Source of the DNA: Hermatobates lingyangjiaoensis
Lineage: Eukaryota; Arthropoda; Insecta; Hemiptera; Hermatobatidae
Assembly: GCA_026182355.1 (NCBI GenBank)
Contig: JAPFBL010000241.1
Location: 124,001-188,000 of the forward strand
DNA length: 64,000 bases
Direction of reading: 5' to 3'
The translations under genes were made by a program, and so were the position numbers. Positions 52,915 through 62,645 of the stretch are shown here, piece after piece (the stretch's first letter is position 1; each line of letters starts with the position of its first letter). Below the pieces are notes generated by a model. The model was not told the origin of the DNA. It saw only the letters and a program-made list of their open reading frames with translations, and ran no database searches.

Positions 52915-53930
52915 AGGAAGTGGTTCTTTTCTATGAAGCTGCCTGTTTGCTCGATGAGGCTAGTGTTAACACCTTATCATATCACTTATGAGATGGTTTT
53001 GGTAATGGTTGTAGGAGGACGGTGAGGGCGTGAAGGAGTCTAGTTGGGAGGCGTGTTGTAAATCGGTAAAGCTGATGGGACGAGCAGGTGGAGGGGCTAA
53101 GGCGGTGTGAGAGAGAGCGAGGATGGCGTGTGGCCGTCCTGGGGATGTGAACGGCCTCTGGCCGACCCAAGGTCGTCGCCGTGACGCCCCTCTGCGGCCC
53201 ACATCTGCCACCGCGCGCCCAATCTTCATCGTCTTTGGTATCCTCATTCATTGCTTACATAAAACACACTTCTGCTACATCCAACTAAAAGCCACAAATA
53301 CATATATTGGATTAATTTGTAATTATGCGTTTACAAACCTCGACTAAACATAACTTTATACAAACGAATTTCTTCCTGCCAGTTGATCCGATTACCAATT
53401 CAGAAAAGCCGCATAAGTTATATGGATTTCATTCATTCAAAAAAAGATCGACAATGCACAAGCAGTAAGAGAGAAAGGTGTATTTTCTTTGTTCATTTTA
53501 AATAGGTATTATAATTGTAATTACCGTGAATAGTTTTCTCTTTCTATGATTTTATAACTTTTTTAGTAAGTTATGAGTTAATTTTGTCCCTTTTTAGATA
53601 AGTTCTTGACTCCCACTGCACTTTTTTTAATTTAATATATCTTTTCATTGTTTGGTCAACTTGTTGTTAGTTTTCGTCTTCATTTCTGGAGGTGTTCACA
53701 ATCCTGAGTTTTTCCTAATACACTTTACAACATTTTCTTTAGAAAAGCTATGCACAAGTAACGAGAAACGAATGTGGTTATCTTTTTTTTTTTTCAATTC
53801 AAATAGAAATTATTATTGTAATTACTGTGCATGTTTTTTCTCTTTCTATGTTTTTTTGGTATTGTTTACCTTTTTTCTCTTCCAAATGACGACTACTGCC
53901 TGAATATAGAATTTTTTTTCTATTCTAATG
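52915..53930. other. Unique region with a strong GC-rich island
   Basis: Positions about 53010-53245 are the most GC- and CpG-rich non-exonic sequence here (GCCGTGACGCCCCTCTGCGG). Frames of 74-93 residues on both strands show no domain. Candidate promoter, enhancer or non-coding exon. The rest is AT-rich with nothing recognised. Confidence 0.4.
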
Positions 53931-53933
53931 TAG

Positions 53934-54195
53934 TGCAATCAGTTATTATGTGGTATTTACTCATTGTAGGGTAAAAATCTAATGAAATGGTCTCCACATA
54001 TAAAAATTTAATGATATAAACAACGCGTTTCGAACACGTAGTGTTCTTCCTCAGGCATTAACTAAGGATGAGTGCCTCTGAATAAGAGTCCTTAGTTAAT
54101 GCCTGAGGAAGAACACTACGTGTTCGAAACGCGTTGTTTATATCATTAAATTTTTATATGTGGAGACCATTTCATCAGATTTTTATCCTACAATG
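53934..54195. mobile_element. Family E palindrome, near-perfect, ribozyme pair
   Basis: Arms 53938-54066 and 54088-54193 are inverted, about 20 bp apart. Motifs at 54017-54058 (minus) and 54099-54140 (plus). The outer ends CAATCAGTTATTATGTGGTA and TATCCTACAATGA correspond. Confidence 0.8.
54099..54140 (+). ncRNA. Hammerhead-like ribozyme motif, family E
   Basis: CTGAGGA at 54103-54109, extra A, helix II GAACAC/GTGTTC, GAAA at 54126-54129, ACGCGT, U17. Mirror copy on the minus strand at 54017-54058. Confidence 0.55.
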
Positions 54196-54374
54196 ATAAT
54201 TTTTTTTCTACGGAAGATCTCAGTCTAAGTTTTGTAAATCTTATTGTTATTTAGACGATGTTTTTTTTTTTTTATTTCACGTATTGACTGTTAATTCTTG
54301 TCAAAATATATATGAAACAAATTCTGACGTAAAATAGATAAACCAACAAAAGTTTCCACACAAATGAAGTTTTA

Positions 54375-54414
54375 TTCAACGCGTTTCGAACACTTTGTGT
54401 TCATCATCAGGAAG
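54375..54414 (-). ncRNA. Hammerhead-like ribozyme motif, family E
   Basis: Minus strand: CTGATGA (54410-54404), T, helix II GAACAC/GTGTTC with AAA loop, GAAA, ACGCGT, U17. Confidence 0.55.
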
Positions 54415-54735
54415 ACACTATAATACAAATTATATCTAATTAGTTACAAAAATTAGAGTGAAATAATAAAAATTCAATTAAGAGAATTCAAGACATACCC
54501 AAGGATGTGGGTGGTACTGACGGGTTGGTCCAGTGAACACAACTGGACAAACGGAAACAAATATGTTGCGAAAGAGTGGGGATAGGCAATTTAAGAGATA
54601 AGGGACAAAGGCTTCAGGTATGCTTGAAAACCTTTAACTGAAATACAGAAGGCCAGATCCACTAATTTAGAGGAAAGAGACCCTTTCCCCCCCCCCCCTT
54701 CTTTTTTTATATTTATTTTTTTTATTTTTTTTTTT

Positions 54736-54930
54736 TTAATTTATTATATGTGATTCTAGGAACAGTTTAAGAAATTTTGGACACCCTGGAATTTGATCAT
54801 TAAGACATAGAGAGGCAGAAGGATTATTAATGACGGCCTGGTTTATTTGAAATGCTTCCGAATTACAAATTTCTTTAAACTCAGAATGAGGTACAGATTT
54901 CTTTTGTACATCAAAATGAGTAAATACCAC
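54736..54930 (-). pseudogene. PLE-like C-terminal ORF fragment
   Basis: Reads KSVPHSEFKEICNSEAFQIN, QAVINNPSASLCLNDQIPGC, PKFLKLFLESHI, stop. SEAF.I......CLN fits the Glu-helix and terminal Asn of GIY-YIG-type C-termini, but no upstream domain remains. The homologous stretch at 5.5-5.6 kb is broken by stops. Confidence 0.45.
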
Positions 54931-54959
54931 AGAATTACGGATTGCACAACTAATGATTT

Positions 54960-55060
54960 ATGAAACAAATTATATTTATCAGGATTAGTCGGTCAGTTTT
55001 ACAGGTTCAAATCAAACTTTTAAAGCCAACATTTTGATTTATAATCGTATTTGGAAGTTA
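54960..55060 (-). mobile_element. Old family G fragment
   Basis: TTAGTCGGTCAGTTTTACAG, TTCAAATCAAACTTTTAAAG, CCAACATTTTGATTTATAAT: a decayed counterpart of the family G outer end. Confidence 0.4.
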
Positions 55061-55383
55061 AGCATTTAAACTGATGTATGAAACTCCGAATGTATAATAA
55101 CTATTACATCAGATGTTTAAAATGGATAATTTTAGAAATATAAACTGAAATGTCAGTTTAAATACGAATGTTCTTAGGTAATATTATAAAAACACATTCC
55201 TTTAATTAATATTATTTTATGTCGGGTAAAATAAATGGAATATTTCAATTTACAGGTTTTATTTGTTTGAAATATCCTTGATTGTGTATATATCTTGAAT
55301 TGATGTTTCATTGATTTATGAAATTTCAAATTATTATTTGTTTCGCTAAAAAATACATACTATGCATCTTAATTCATCTAAAG

Positions 55384-55980
55384 CAGTGGTTCTCAACGTG
55401 GTCCACATGGACCCCCAGGGGTCCACAGAGGATTACTGGGGGTCCATGAGGAAAGTAGTATTCTGAAGGTCCATGACACGTGGTTAGAGCTCTATGTTAA
55501 GTTTAAATGAATTTATCAGCAAACAAAAAATAAACCAAAGCGTAGTAAGCTTTGGCCGTACAATATTCACACATAATTAAAATATAAGGCCTAATATCCT
55601 CGTCAGTTTGTTAAAATGTTCCAATGTTTTAAAATTTTCTTTTGCACTTCTCTTTATGGTACATTAAAAATTTATTCAGTTACAATTTATTTCAGGGTTC
55701 TTTATAAAATGTTAATGAAGAAATATTTTGTTATTGTTTTAAAAACATTTTTATATTTTCGCATGCGTTGTAGATTTAATGAAATTATTTCATAATTAAC
55801 GATATTCATTTACCTAAAAACAAATATTTATTTATAAATATTGGTTTATTAATAAACTTGGTCCACAAGTAGCTTTCAGGGGGTCCACAAGTAGCTTTTA
55901 GAGGGTCCACAAGTAGCTTTTAGGGGGTCCACAAGTAGCTTTTGGGGGACCCACAAGCAAACAAAGGTTGAGAACCCCTG
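55384..55980 (+). mobile_element. hAT-type element with internal 22 bp repeats
   Basis: Ends CAGTGGTTCTCAAC and GGTTGAGAACCCCTG are inverted. The 8 bp duplication ATCTAAAG (55376-55383)/ATCTAAAA (55981-55988) has one difference. Near the right end GTCCACAAGTAGCTTTTAGG is repeated four times (55861-55953). The left end holds the related GGTCCACATGGACCC. Non-autonomous, 597 bp. Confidence 0.88.
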
Positions 55981-55991
55981 ATCTAAAAAAT

Positions 55992-56180
55992 ACTACCATA
56001 TGTCAAATGCTTGGACCATATAAGGAATCTATGTTTTCATAACTTAACAAGAAACAGCAATAACGGTTATTCCCGATAATCACTCAGTATTATAAAATAA
56101 ATAATTTTATTAACTGTTGCTATAATTATTTGACACTAAATGACACAAGGGGTCACAGGTCGTCTAGTTTGGTATAAAAC
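55992..56180 (+). repeat. Dispersed repeat shared with 32.16-32.36 kb
   Basis: Collinear with 32158-32355, ending GGTCACAGGTCGTCTAG. Starts immediately after the hAT duplication. Confidence 0.5.
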
Positions 56181-56690
56181 TGTCTCTAAAGATGTGACCA
56201 TAGGGTAAAATCTAATAGTTACTATATTACGATTCTTTTGTGAATGTGTATTCTTTATGCGAACGTAAACGTGAAAATTGTTTTAATTGCTGAAAGCTGC
56301 TTGTTAAAGCTATGGGATTGCTAAATAAACTAGTTGGGAATTTGTTTTGATAGTTAAGCAGGCAACCCTACTTGCTTTGGTGCTGTGCGGATTAGTCTAC
56401 TTTTACCTTTGCAGGCGGACATTTTCGTATTCCATATATTCCATTAGTCCTCCTGACGTCTTTTTATAGACGTAGATTTTCTATTCACGAATATAAAGCT
56501 TATGTCATATTGCTCCATCACTTCTGCTTTATATCCTATTTTAATAATTCAGCTGAATTAATAATATTTTTACGGAGATTAGCATTAAATGACATACAAC
56601 AAACGAAAAGAAATGAATAATTGAAATGTAATTTGTAATTTTAAATGAATTCTTGACACTCATTGAGGGAATATTAAGTCTCCACAGAAA
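56181..56690. other. Unique AT-rich stretch
   Basis: No gene or repeat supported. Confidence 0.3.
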
Positions 56691-56760
56691 AGATTTTATT
56701 TAACTCAACGCCTTTCGAACACTTAGTGTTCATCCTCAGGAAACATCTAGAATCTGGAAT
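56691..56760 (-). mobile_element. Family E ribozyme unit fragment
   Basis: Minus: CTGAGGA (56739-56733), T, helix II GAACAC/GTGTTC, GAAA, GGCGTTGAG. Helix III is damaged (AGGCGT). The surrounding frame (56674-56880) is not recognisable. Confidence 0.5.
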
Positions 56761-56934
56761 ATAAAATATGAATAGAAAATGTGAAACTGAATAAAATTGT
56801 TTTGTTTTCCTACGCCACCACTTATAAGGCTTTCTACTTTTAGTGCTAGTTCTAGTTCTGGGGAGGAAATTATGGCTCATTTATTACTTGGCACCCATTT
56901 TAGTAATGGGTGAGCCACATTACCTGTTGATTTC

Positions 56935-57144
56935 TGTATTGGGGAGTCGTAAGTTTTACTTAACTCAAGTATATTCAGAGTATGGATATTTAACATCGTA
57001 GAGGCTCGGAACCGACGGGTCTTCGAGGGACGTCGTGCTTAGATTTATTCACCTCCATCGTGAATAAATTGAGGGTCAGATGGGTATCGAACCCTGGACC
57101 TACCAATTCAGAGGCGAGTACGTTAACCACTAAGCTAACCTGGT
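56935..57144 (-). mobile_element. Truncated tRNA-derived SINE
   Basis: From GGGGAGTCGTAAGTTTTACT to TAAGCTAACCTGG. The tRNA-like head is complete, with the B box changed to GGTTCGATACC on minus. The tail half is missing. Confidence 0.75.
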
Positions 57145-57725
57145 TAAAACTGAATCAAGTGCATTGACGCTTAAGTTTAAAAATATTTAAATATAAAAGG
57201 AGTTCTGATGTTACTTTCAGTGAACAGTTCATTATACTTGCACGGCTTTTTGACAGTAACGTAAATTCTACTAAATAATGTAATTTTTAAGTGTTTTTTT
57301 TAATACTACTTTTCCGTTTTATTTTCTGTTTTTTTTTTAATTAAACAAAGTAACAAGCAATACGAGCTATAAATTAATAAAAAACAGTGAAGATTATTTT
57401 TCAAGACAGAAACAAAAATAGACTTAAAGAAATTAGTTTATTTAATTAGGTCTTTTAGAGTTTATTCTCATTTTGTAATTAATGGGTAGAAAATTATGTA
57501 ATTTGGTAATTGCGAAGCAAGTAGTTCATTTTTTATCCGTTGGCATAGTTGAAATTAAAATTGATTACAACGACTCTCATTTAGATCTAGCGAGGTCTCA
57601 TTTCTTTCTTACTTCAACTCTCTCCTTATTCTTATTTACGCATTCATTTTCTTTATCAATCCAACTAATGCCCTGCGGAGTTTTAATATTTCTATGGTAC
57701 ACTTTTATAATATATACTGAAAAGA
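57145..57725. other. Unique AT-rich stretch
   Basis: A 112-residue frame starts at 57482 and runs into the family E array. It has no recognisable domain and is hydrophobic by composition. Not called as a gene. Confidence 0.3.
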
Positions 57726-57744
57726 CATTACTTGTGAAATCTGG

Positions 57745-58140
57745 TGTGGTGTGGTATTTACTCGTATTGGCGGGAGGGATTTACAAAAATTACATCTCCA
57801 TACACACAAAAAAAAGTTAACAACGCGTTTCGAGCAGTTTGTGTTCTTCTTCAGGTTTACATCTTCACTCTTGAGAGTGGATCTACAGTAGTCATTCATA
57901 TGTGGGGATTTAAAAAAATTATGTCTTCACAGAAAAAAAAGTTTAATAATGAAATTAACAAACGCGTTTCGAGCAGTTAGTGTTCTTCTTCAGGTTACAT
58001 CTTCACTCTTGAGATTGGATCTACGGTAGTCATTCATATGTGGGGATTTCAAAAATTATGTCTTCACACAAAAAAAAGTTTAATATGAAATTAACAACGC
58101 GTTTCGAGCAGTTAGTGTTCTTCTTCAGGTTTACATCTCC
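57745..58140 (-). repeat. Tandem array of three family E ribozyme units (about 137 bp each)
   Basis: Three direct copies, each with the minus-strand core CTGAAGAAGAACAC.., GAAACGCGTTG (cores at 57848-57854, 57988-57994, 58122-58128; spacings 140 and 134 bp). They are separated by ATCTTCACTCTTGAGA.TGGA and CATTCATATGTGGGGATTT. Helix II is GAAC/GCTC with one mismatch. Cleavage in each copy would release roughly unit-length RNA. Confidence 0.8.
57960..57998 (-). ncRNA. Hammerhead-like ribozyme motif, middle unit of array
   Basis: CTGAAGA (57994-57988), extra A, GAACACTAACTGCTC as helix II and loop, GAAA, self-complementary ACGCGT. Same core as the copy centred near 58113. Confidence 0.5.
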
Positions 58141-58289
58141 ACTTGCAACAAAAAGTGTTTTAACTCTGAATATAAAATTGTTCACCTTTTTTCTGTTCAA
58201 TGAAACCTCATGAATTTTTTTTTTAAAATAATTTGTATGTGAAAAGATAAGCATAAAAAGATAATTATGCATAATTAAGAGAATAATAA

Positions 58290-58520
58290 ATAAAGTTCAA
58301 TATTGATTAAGAAACATAGATAAATTAAGAACACACACTTACAGTCTCTAATTTTCGGTTTGAACCGTCTTCAGAAGAGATAAGGGAGGAGAACCAAGAA
58401 CACTGGTACGGAGAAGCGATTGGTTTCCCTCTTTTATCTCTCCTGAAGACGGTTCAAACCGAAAATTAGAGACTGTAAGTATGTGCTTTTAATTTTTCTA
58501 TATTTCTTTACCTTCAGTGA
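58290..58520. mobile_element. Family A palindrome, ribozyme pair
   Basis: Minus motif 58344-58378 and plus motif 58439-58473. The spacer GAACACTGGTACGGAGAAGC is short and asymmetric. Outer tails are the TTCAATATTGATTAAGAAAC type. Confidence 0.75.
58439..58473 (+). ncRNA. Hammerhead-like ribozyme motif, family A
   Basis: TCTC/GAGA helix I, CTGAAGA at 58443-58449, C, GGTT/AACC, GAAA at 58461-58464, AATT, predicted cleavage 58468/58469. Confidence 0.65.
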
Positions 58521-58562
58521 ACAATATTAGGTAATTAATATATGATTGGCAAGTCTTCTCAA

Positions 58563-58660
58563 ACATATATACTGTTAAAGTTTGCAGCAGCTTCTGCATT
58601 GACCACTTTTTGTTAATGAGTTTTTCTAATTTTCTAATTTGCTTACTGTGAGTCAAATAT
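58563..58660 (-). pseudogene. PLE N-terminal ORF fragment, frameshifted
   Basis: Minus strand: SKQIRKLEKLINKK in one frame, then KVVNAEAAANFNSIYV in the next, ending near ATATATG. The shift lies inside the AAAAAG run. Same conserved start as at 52318. Confidence 0.5.
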
Positions 58661-59595
58661 TAGCTATCAATATTTCACAATAAACACTTGATAAAGTGAA
58701 ATTAATATGTGTACACTTTAATCAATATGTTTCACAATAAACAATCAACTTCCAAACCATAGTAAGATATCGGGAAAAAAAGTCAGAAAAATTGTTTGAT
58801 TTCTTGCTGTGGTTTAGACGTTAATATTGAGTATGCAAATATTCATATTGTACGAAAGTAATGAAAAATACGTTTCAAACGTATTTATTATAAAAAAGAC
58901 AGTAAATTAACATACGACGCATTATAATATTCATATAATTAATGGCAATAAATAAGATAAAAGTATAAAGAGTAGACTCCAAAAGAAAGGAAAAGCTGAA
59001 GATCACAGTCTTGTTCTCATTGAATCACACAAGTTAAGCAGCTTTGGGAGTTGTTAACATTTGGATAGGTGACACTGTTGGTGATTTTGGGTAATGTTGA
59101 TTGAACGTGTTTAAATGGTTGTTGAATCATGAATAAGCCACAGTTATGCTGTTTTAGAAGGATAAAAGACGTAATGTCTCTATAATTGTGGGTATTAGGA
59201 AAGAAATAAATGGCCCATAACTTAGCTACGAGTATACTACCTCTAAATACTAACTTTAATACATGCAAAAATATATAATTAAAAAAAATAAAATCTAAAC
59301 AAATTCTCAAATTTCTTAACTGCTTTTAACTTTTATTAAGAAATATTGATTAATTATAGAAAATTCTTTTTATAATTAATTGACCTGTCTTTTCTTTAAA
59401 AAAAGATTTCTGATAAATTTCAGAACAGCAAGAGTACCACTGAAGGATATAACTAATGCCAAACTATTCATGGTTTATAATGATAAAACGTCATGGTATG
59501 TTTATAAGCAATACTGGACGATATAATATATTTGCTTATGGTATTAATTGCAGTCTTTATTTATATCGTATAAACTATATTATGTGTTGTTATTA
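58661..59595. other. AT-rich stretch with old family B traces
   Basis: CCAAACCATAGTAAGATATC..GGGAAAAAAAGTC and TTTCTTGCTGTGGTTTAGAC (58750-58830) look like decayed family B tails. No gene supported. Confidence 0.3.
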
Positions 59596-59599
59596 TCGC

Positions 59600-59945
59600 A
59601 AATATATATATATATATTCACACGGGAAAGAGAAAAACAAATAAAGACACAAACAAAAAAGACTCACAACGATATTTCGACAGTCGTCGTCATCGGGCAG
59701 AAGTAGTCCCTTTGAGTAGCTGAAGCTAACTATATATATATATATGTATATATGCAAATAAATCACAATAAACAAACACGTAAAGCAATTAATGAAATTA
59801 AACCACAATATGAGATAGGGAATAAAATATTAAAATCTTTCAACCATAACAAGTGGTCTTCGTCAAAAACCCAATCACGTCAAAAACACGTGATTGTTAT
59901 TCCACGTTTTTATTGTGAAATCTTGTTTTTATATATATATGTATG
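59600..59945. mobile_element. Family D unit, then shortened family B unit (minus)
   Basis: Minus family D (motif 59667-59700) lies between two TA tracts. A minus family B copy (TCTTTCAACCATAACAAGTG, CTTCGTCAAAAACCC) then turns into a plus family B tail, GTGATTGTTATTCCACGTTT, without a complete second ribozyme. Confidence 0.6.
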
Positions 59946-60106
59946 TATGTATGTTGTATATTTTAAAAAAAAAACGCAGATCTCTAATTAGCTGGTCCAA
60001 GTAATATGGATTAGGAGTTGTGGTGGTGTTTGATTTTAATATCTTGGAATAATTTATGTATGGTCATATTTGATAATTACAGGAAATGTAAATTTTGTAT
60101 TTCTAC

Positions 60107-60162
<56 letters not shown>

Positions 60163-60660
60163 AATTATTATTCTGCATTCGCTAATATTTATTTTGTTAA
60201 ATATTTCCTTGAAATTGTTTTTATTTATATATATATAAGATAAATTGGTTCTGAGACCGTTGAGGTATTGCTGCCTGAGTACATATTTTGATTTGTTGGA
60301 TGCTTTGATCTCATAATTGGTATAAGCTTCCTTTAAGGGGTTATTTAAGATAGTTAGGTTTCTTTATTATTGGTGGCTTTGTTATTATCTGTATACCTTT
60401 TGCCCGATGAAGCCCCAGCAAAGGGTGATTTCTTCGTTTGTGTGGGTGCACGTGTGTTGTTGCATTTGTTATCACTGGGGACTTGTTGAATAGTGACTTT
60501 CACTTTCTCAGATAGCATCAATGTTTAAGAAATTAATTGTTATGTATTTAATATATAAAATGAACTCCTAATTTTTTTTATTTTATTATTTTTTGTTGAG
60601 AAAATGGAAGATTAGTAAGTGATTAATATCGGTTGGTGTAATGTCAAGGAGTGTTGTGAT
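59946..60660. other. Upstream region of the exon, with (TA)n at 60108-60164
   Basis: No ribozyme unit is recognised beside this TA tract. GTGTGGGTGCACGTGTGTTG at 60439 is the only GC-richer part. It should contain the 5' untranslated region or promoter of the gene starting at 60673, or an intron before it. Confidence 0.35.
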
Positions 60661-60672
60661 AATTGACAAAAA

Positions 60673-61518
60673 ATGATGGATGCGTGTTATCTGGTGACGT
60701 CAGGGTGTCCCCTGGAGGGGCGAGCGGGCCCGGTGGCAGTGAGCGAGATCGATCGGTCGCGGCGGGACACTGGGCTCATGCGCTCTGAGCACCCAGAGCT
60801 TCAGTGCGGCGGGGCCGCCCCCGAGAGGAGCTGCCTCCGCCCTGATATGGATTCGGTCCAGGAACCCGAGTCTCCGCGCAAGTCGCCCCATCTCATCGGC
60901 ATCCCCAGTCCCAAGACCTGGGACCAGTGGATGAACAAGGAGGCAGGCCCTGAGCCGCAGGTCTCTACCCTGCCTCCTCCAACGAAATCAGTCAGCGGTG
61001 AGTGGTCACTGCCAATGACTACCATTCCTGAGGAGCATGAAGGGTCTTCATCGCCAGCTGCTGCTATAAAACGAGAGAAAAGTGAACCGCTCGATGTCAC
61101 TAGTGAGCCTAAGATTGTCATTAAAAATACTCGCTTCCACGTGGTGCCCGCTGTCAATGTCTGGGAACCTGATCCCAACTTCAAAAAGTCAAGCGACAAG
61201 TCTGTATTAGATGACCCACGTTTCGAAACCCACCTCAACCAGTTGACCATGGTAGAGTCTCAGCTAAAGAAACTCAAAAAGGAAATCCCACCACCAGTTT
61301 CAAAACCATCTCTTCCTCCACCTCCCGAAAAAAAAGGCGGTTTCCTCTCAGGATTACTATCAGTTTTCAAGAAAAAACCACCCCCTCGAAAAGAAGAAAC
61401 AGCACCAAAGCCGAAACCTAAGTACGTTGCATCTGCATCTACCGCGGGTTCCGGTCGGCAAACAGTTCCGAAGAGACACTCTCCCGCTCGTAATACCATG
61501 ACGAAAGTAGTTATACAG
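60673..61518 (+). CDS. Host protein-coding exon, N-terminal, unidentified gene
   Basis: Open frame of 282 codons that is strikingly GC-richer than its surroundings, with mixed, non-repetitive codon use. An in-frame TGA at 60664-60666 lies just upstream, so translation can begin at the paired ATGs 60673/60676 (A at -3, G at +4 for the second); later Met codons at 60778 and 60847 are alternatives. The frame meets a consensus donor CAG/GTAAAT at 61518/61519 in phase 0, after which it becomes AT-rich intron. The protein is hydrophilic, with an Arg/Glu-rich start, SPRKSPHLIGIPSPKTWDQW, a stretch KIVIKNTRFHVVPAVNVWEP, a lysine-rich helical segment QLKKLKKEI, a polyproline segment (SLPPPPEKKGG) and FLSGLLSVFKKKPPP. 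No signal peptide or membrane segment. I do not recognise the family. Its proline/serine/basic composition suggests an intracellular, partly disordered protein, possibly an adaptor. That function is inference only. Confidence 0.65.
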
Positions 61519-62460
61519 GTAAATATTTATTTAAAATTTGCTTGTTTAAACCTTTTAAAAAAAAAGATATATTATCTTAAAGTATTAGATTGCGAGCTAT
61601 GAAGCGGTGAAATGAAAATTACAGAGTTCATTCACATTGTTTGTGACCCAAATGAAATGCCTCATAATATCGATTCGTTCTCTGCACCTTATATTGGTTG
61701 CTAATTTAGCCTTGGCTTAAGTTAAAATAATCATTTGATTTGTTTATCTTCTCAGAAGCAGATAGAGTGACACTGAAAATCAGCTGATCAACCCCCCTCC
61801 CCCTCCCCCTTCCCCTGGCCACCCCCAAAACATAACCAAATGGAGTTCCCCCTGCTGTCGTGTATCCAAGGGTATATTCACTTTATTGCTGCAGCGTGCT
61901 TAGGGGTTATCAAGTCCAGCTAAATTAGGTCAATTTCTTTTAGCAGGGACTTTTAAGTCCTTTAATTATCATAGATTACTTTTACTCGACCTGATGTCGG
62001 GGGGGGGGGGGGGGGACTTAATTTCCCTCTAAAATAAAACAATCAGTCTTAATCTAGAGGACGCCCCAAACTTAATTACTTTTTTTTTAAAAAAAAGAAA
62101 AATACATGAATGTGAATGATTGACTATATAATTGTCAGTGGTAACAGTCAATAAGTCAAGTGAAGCGCTTAAGTTTTAAATAATTGTTTCTTAATTTAAA
62201 TTGCAACTTAGGCAGTTATTGTCTTCTGTAGTTGTTGTTTATGTTTCTTTTCTAGCTTTGCTTATATATACAGCAAAATCTTTTGCATAGAATAATTTAA
62301 ATGTATTTCACGTTTAAATCGTTCATGTTTTGGATAATTTTCAATCTGTTTAGTGGACTTTAGTGGTCGTTAATATAAAATCACCGAAAGTTTGCAAAGC
62401 ATTATTATAATTAGAATGAATGACACGTTACTCTATGTTCTTATGATATGTCGTAATATT
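61519..62460 (+). other. Intron start downstream of the exon
   Basis: Begins GTAAATATTTATT. Contains a C-rich tract at 61791-61826 and G18 near 61999-62016. No further exon recognised in the window; the acceptor is probably beyond its end. Confidence 0.45.
61791..61826 (-). repeat. C-rich tract, G-quadruplex-capable on minus strand
   Basis: Runs of six, five, five and four C separated by one or two T give four G-runs on the minus strand (GGGG, GGGGG, GGGGG, GGGGGG). It lies about 275 bp into the intron. Confidence 0.6.
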
Positions 62461-62464
62461 ATAG

Positions 62465-62645
62465 TATAAATAATCAAACCACAATAAGAAAATGGGAAAA
62501 CAAGACTAAGATCTTTCAACCGTTACAAGCGGTCTTCGTCAGAGTCAAAAACCCAACTGGTCTTAGATCTTAGTCTTGTTTTCCCATTTCTTATTGTGGT
62601 TTGATCATTGATTGTTATTTCACGTGTTTATGTGAAATCTTTTTA
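62465..62645. mobile_element. Family B palindrome
   Basis: Complete minus motif 62504-62546. The plus half begins inside helix III (CTTAGATCTTAGTCTTG) so its core is missing. The tail is complete to GTGAAATCTTTTTA. Confidence 0.7.
62504..62546 (-). ncRNA. Hammerhead-like ribozyme motif, family B
   Basis: GACT/AGTC, CTGACGA (62542-62536), A, ACCG/CGGT within helix II, GAAA, AGATCT, U17. Complete apart from one internal change. Confidence 0.65.

Larger units (their letters stand above)
54310..54935 (-). mobile_element. PLE remnant, family E 3' end
   Basis: The minus-strand order is a short inverted terminal-repeat piece (GTGGTATTTACTC), a C-terminal frame (see 54736), an A/T- and C-tract-rich 3' region, the ribozyme at 54375-54414 and the tail AAGTTTTATTTG... 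About 600 bp collinear with 5131-5850. Confidence 0.65.
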
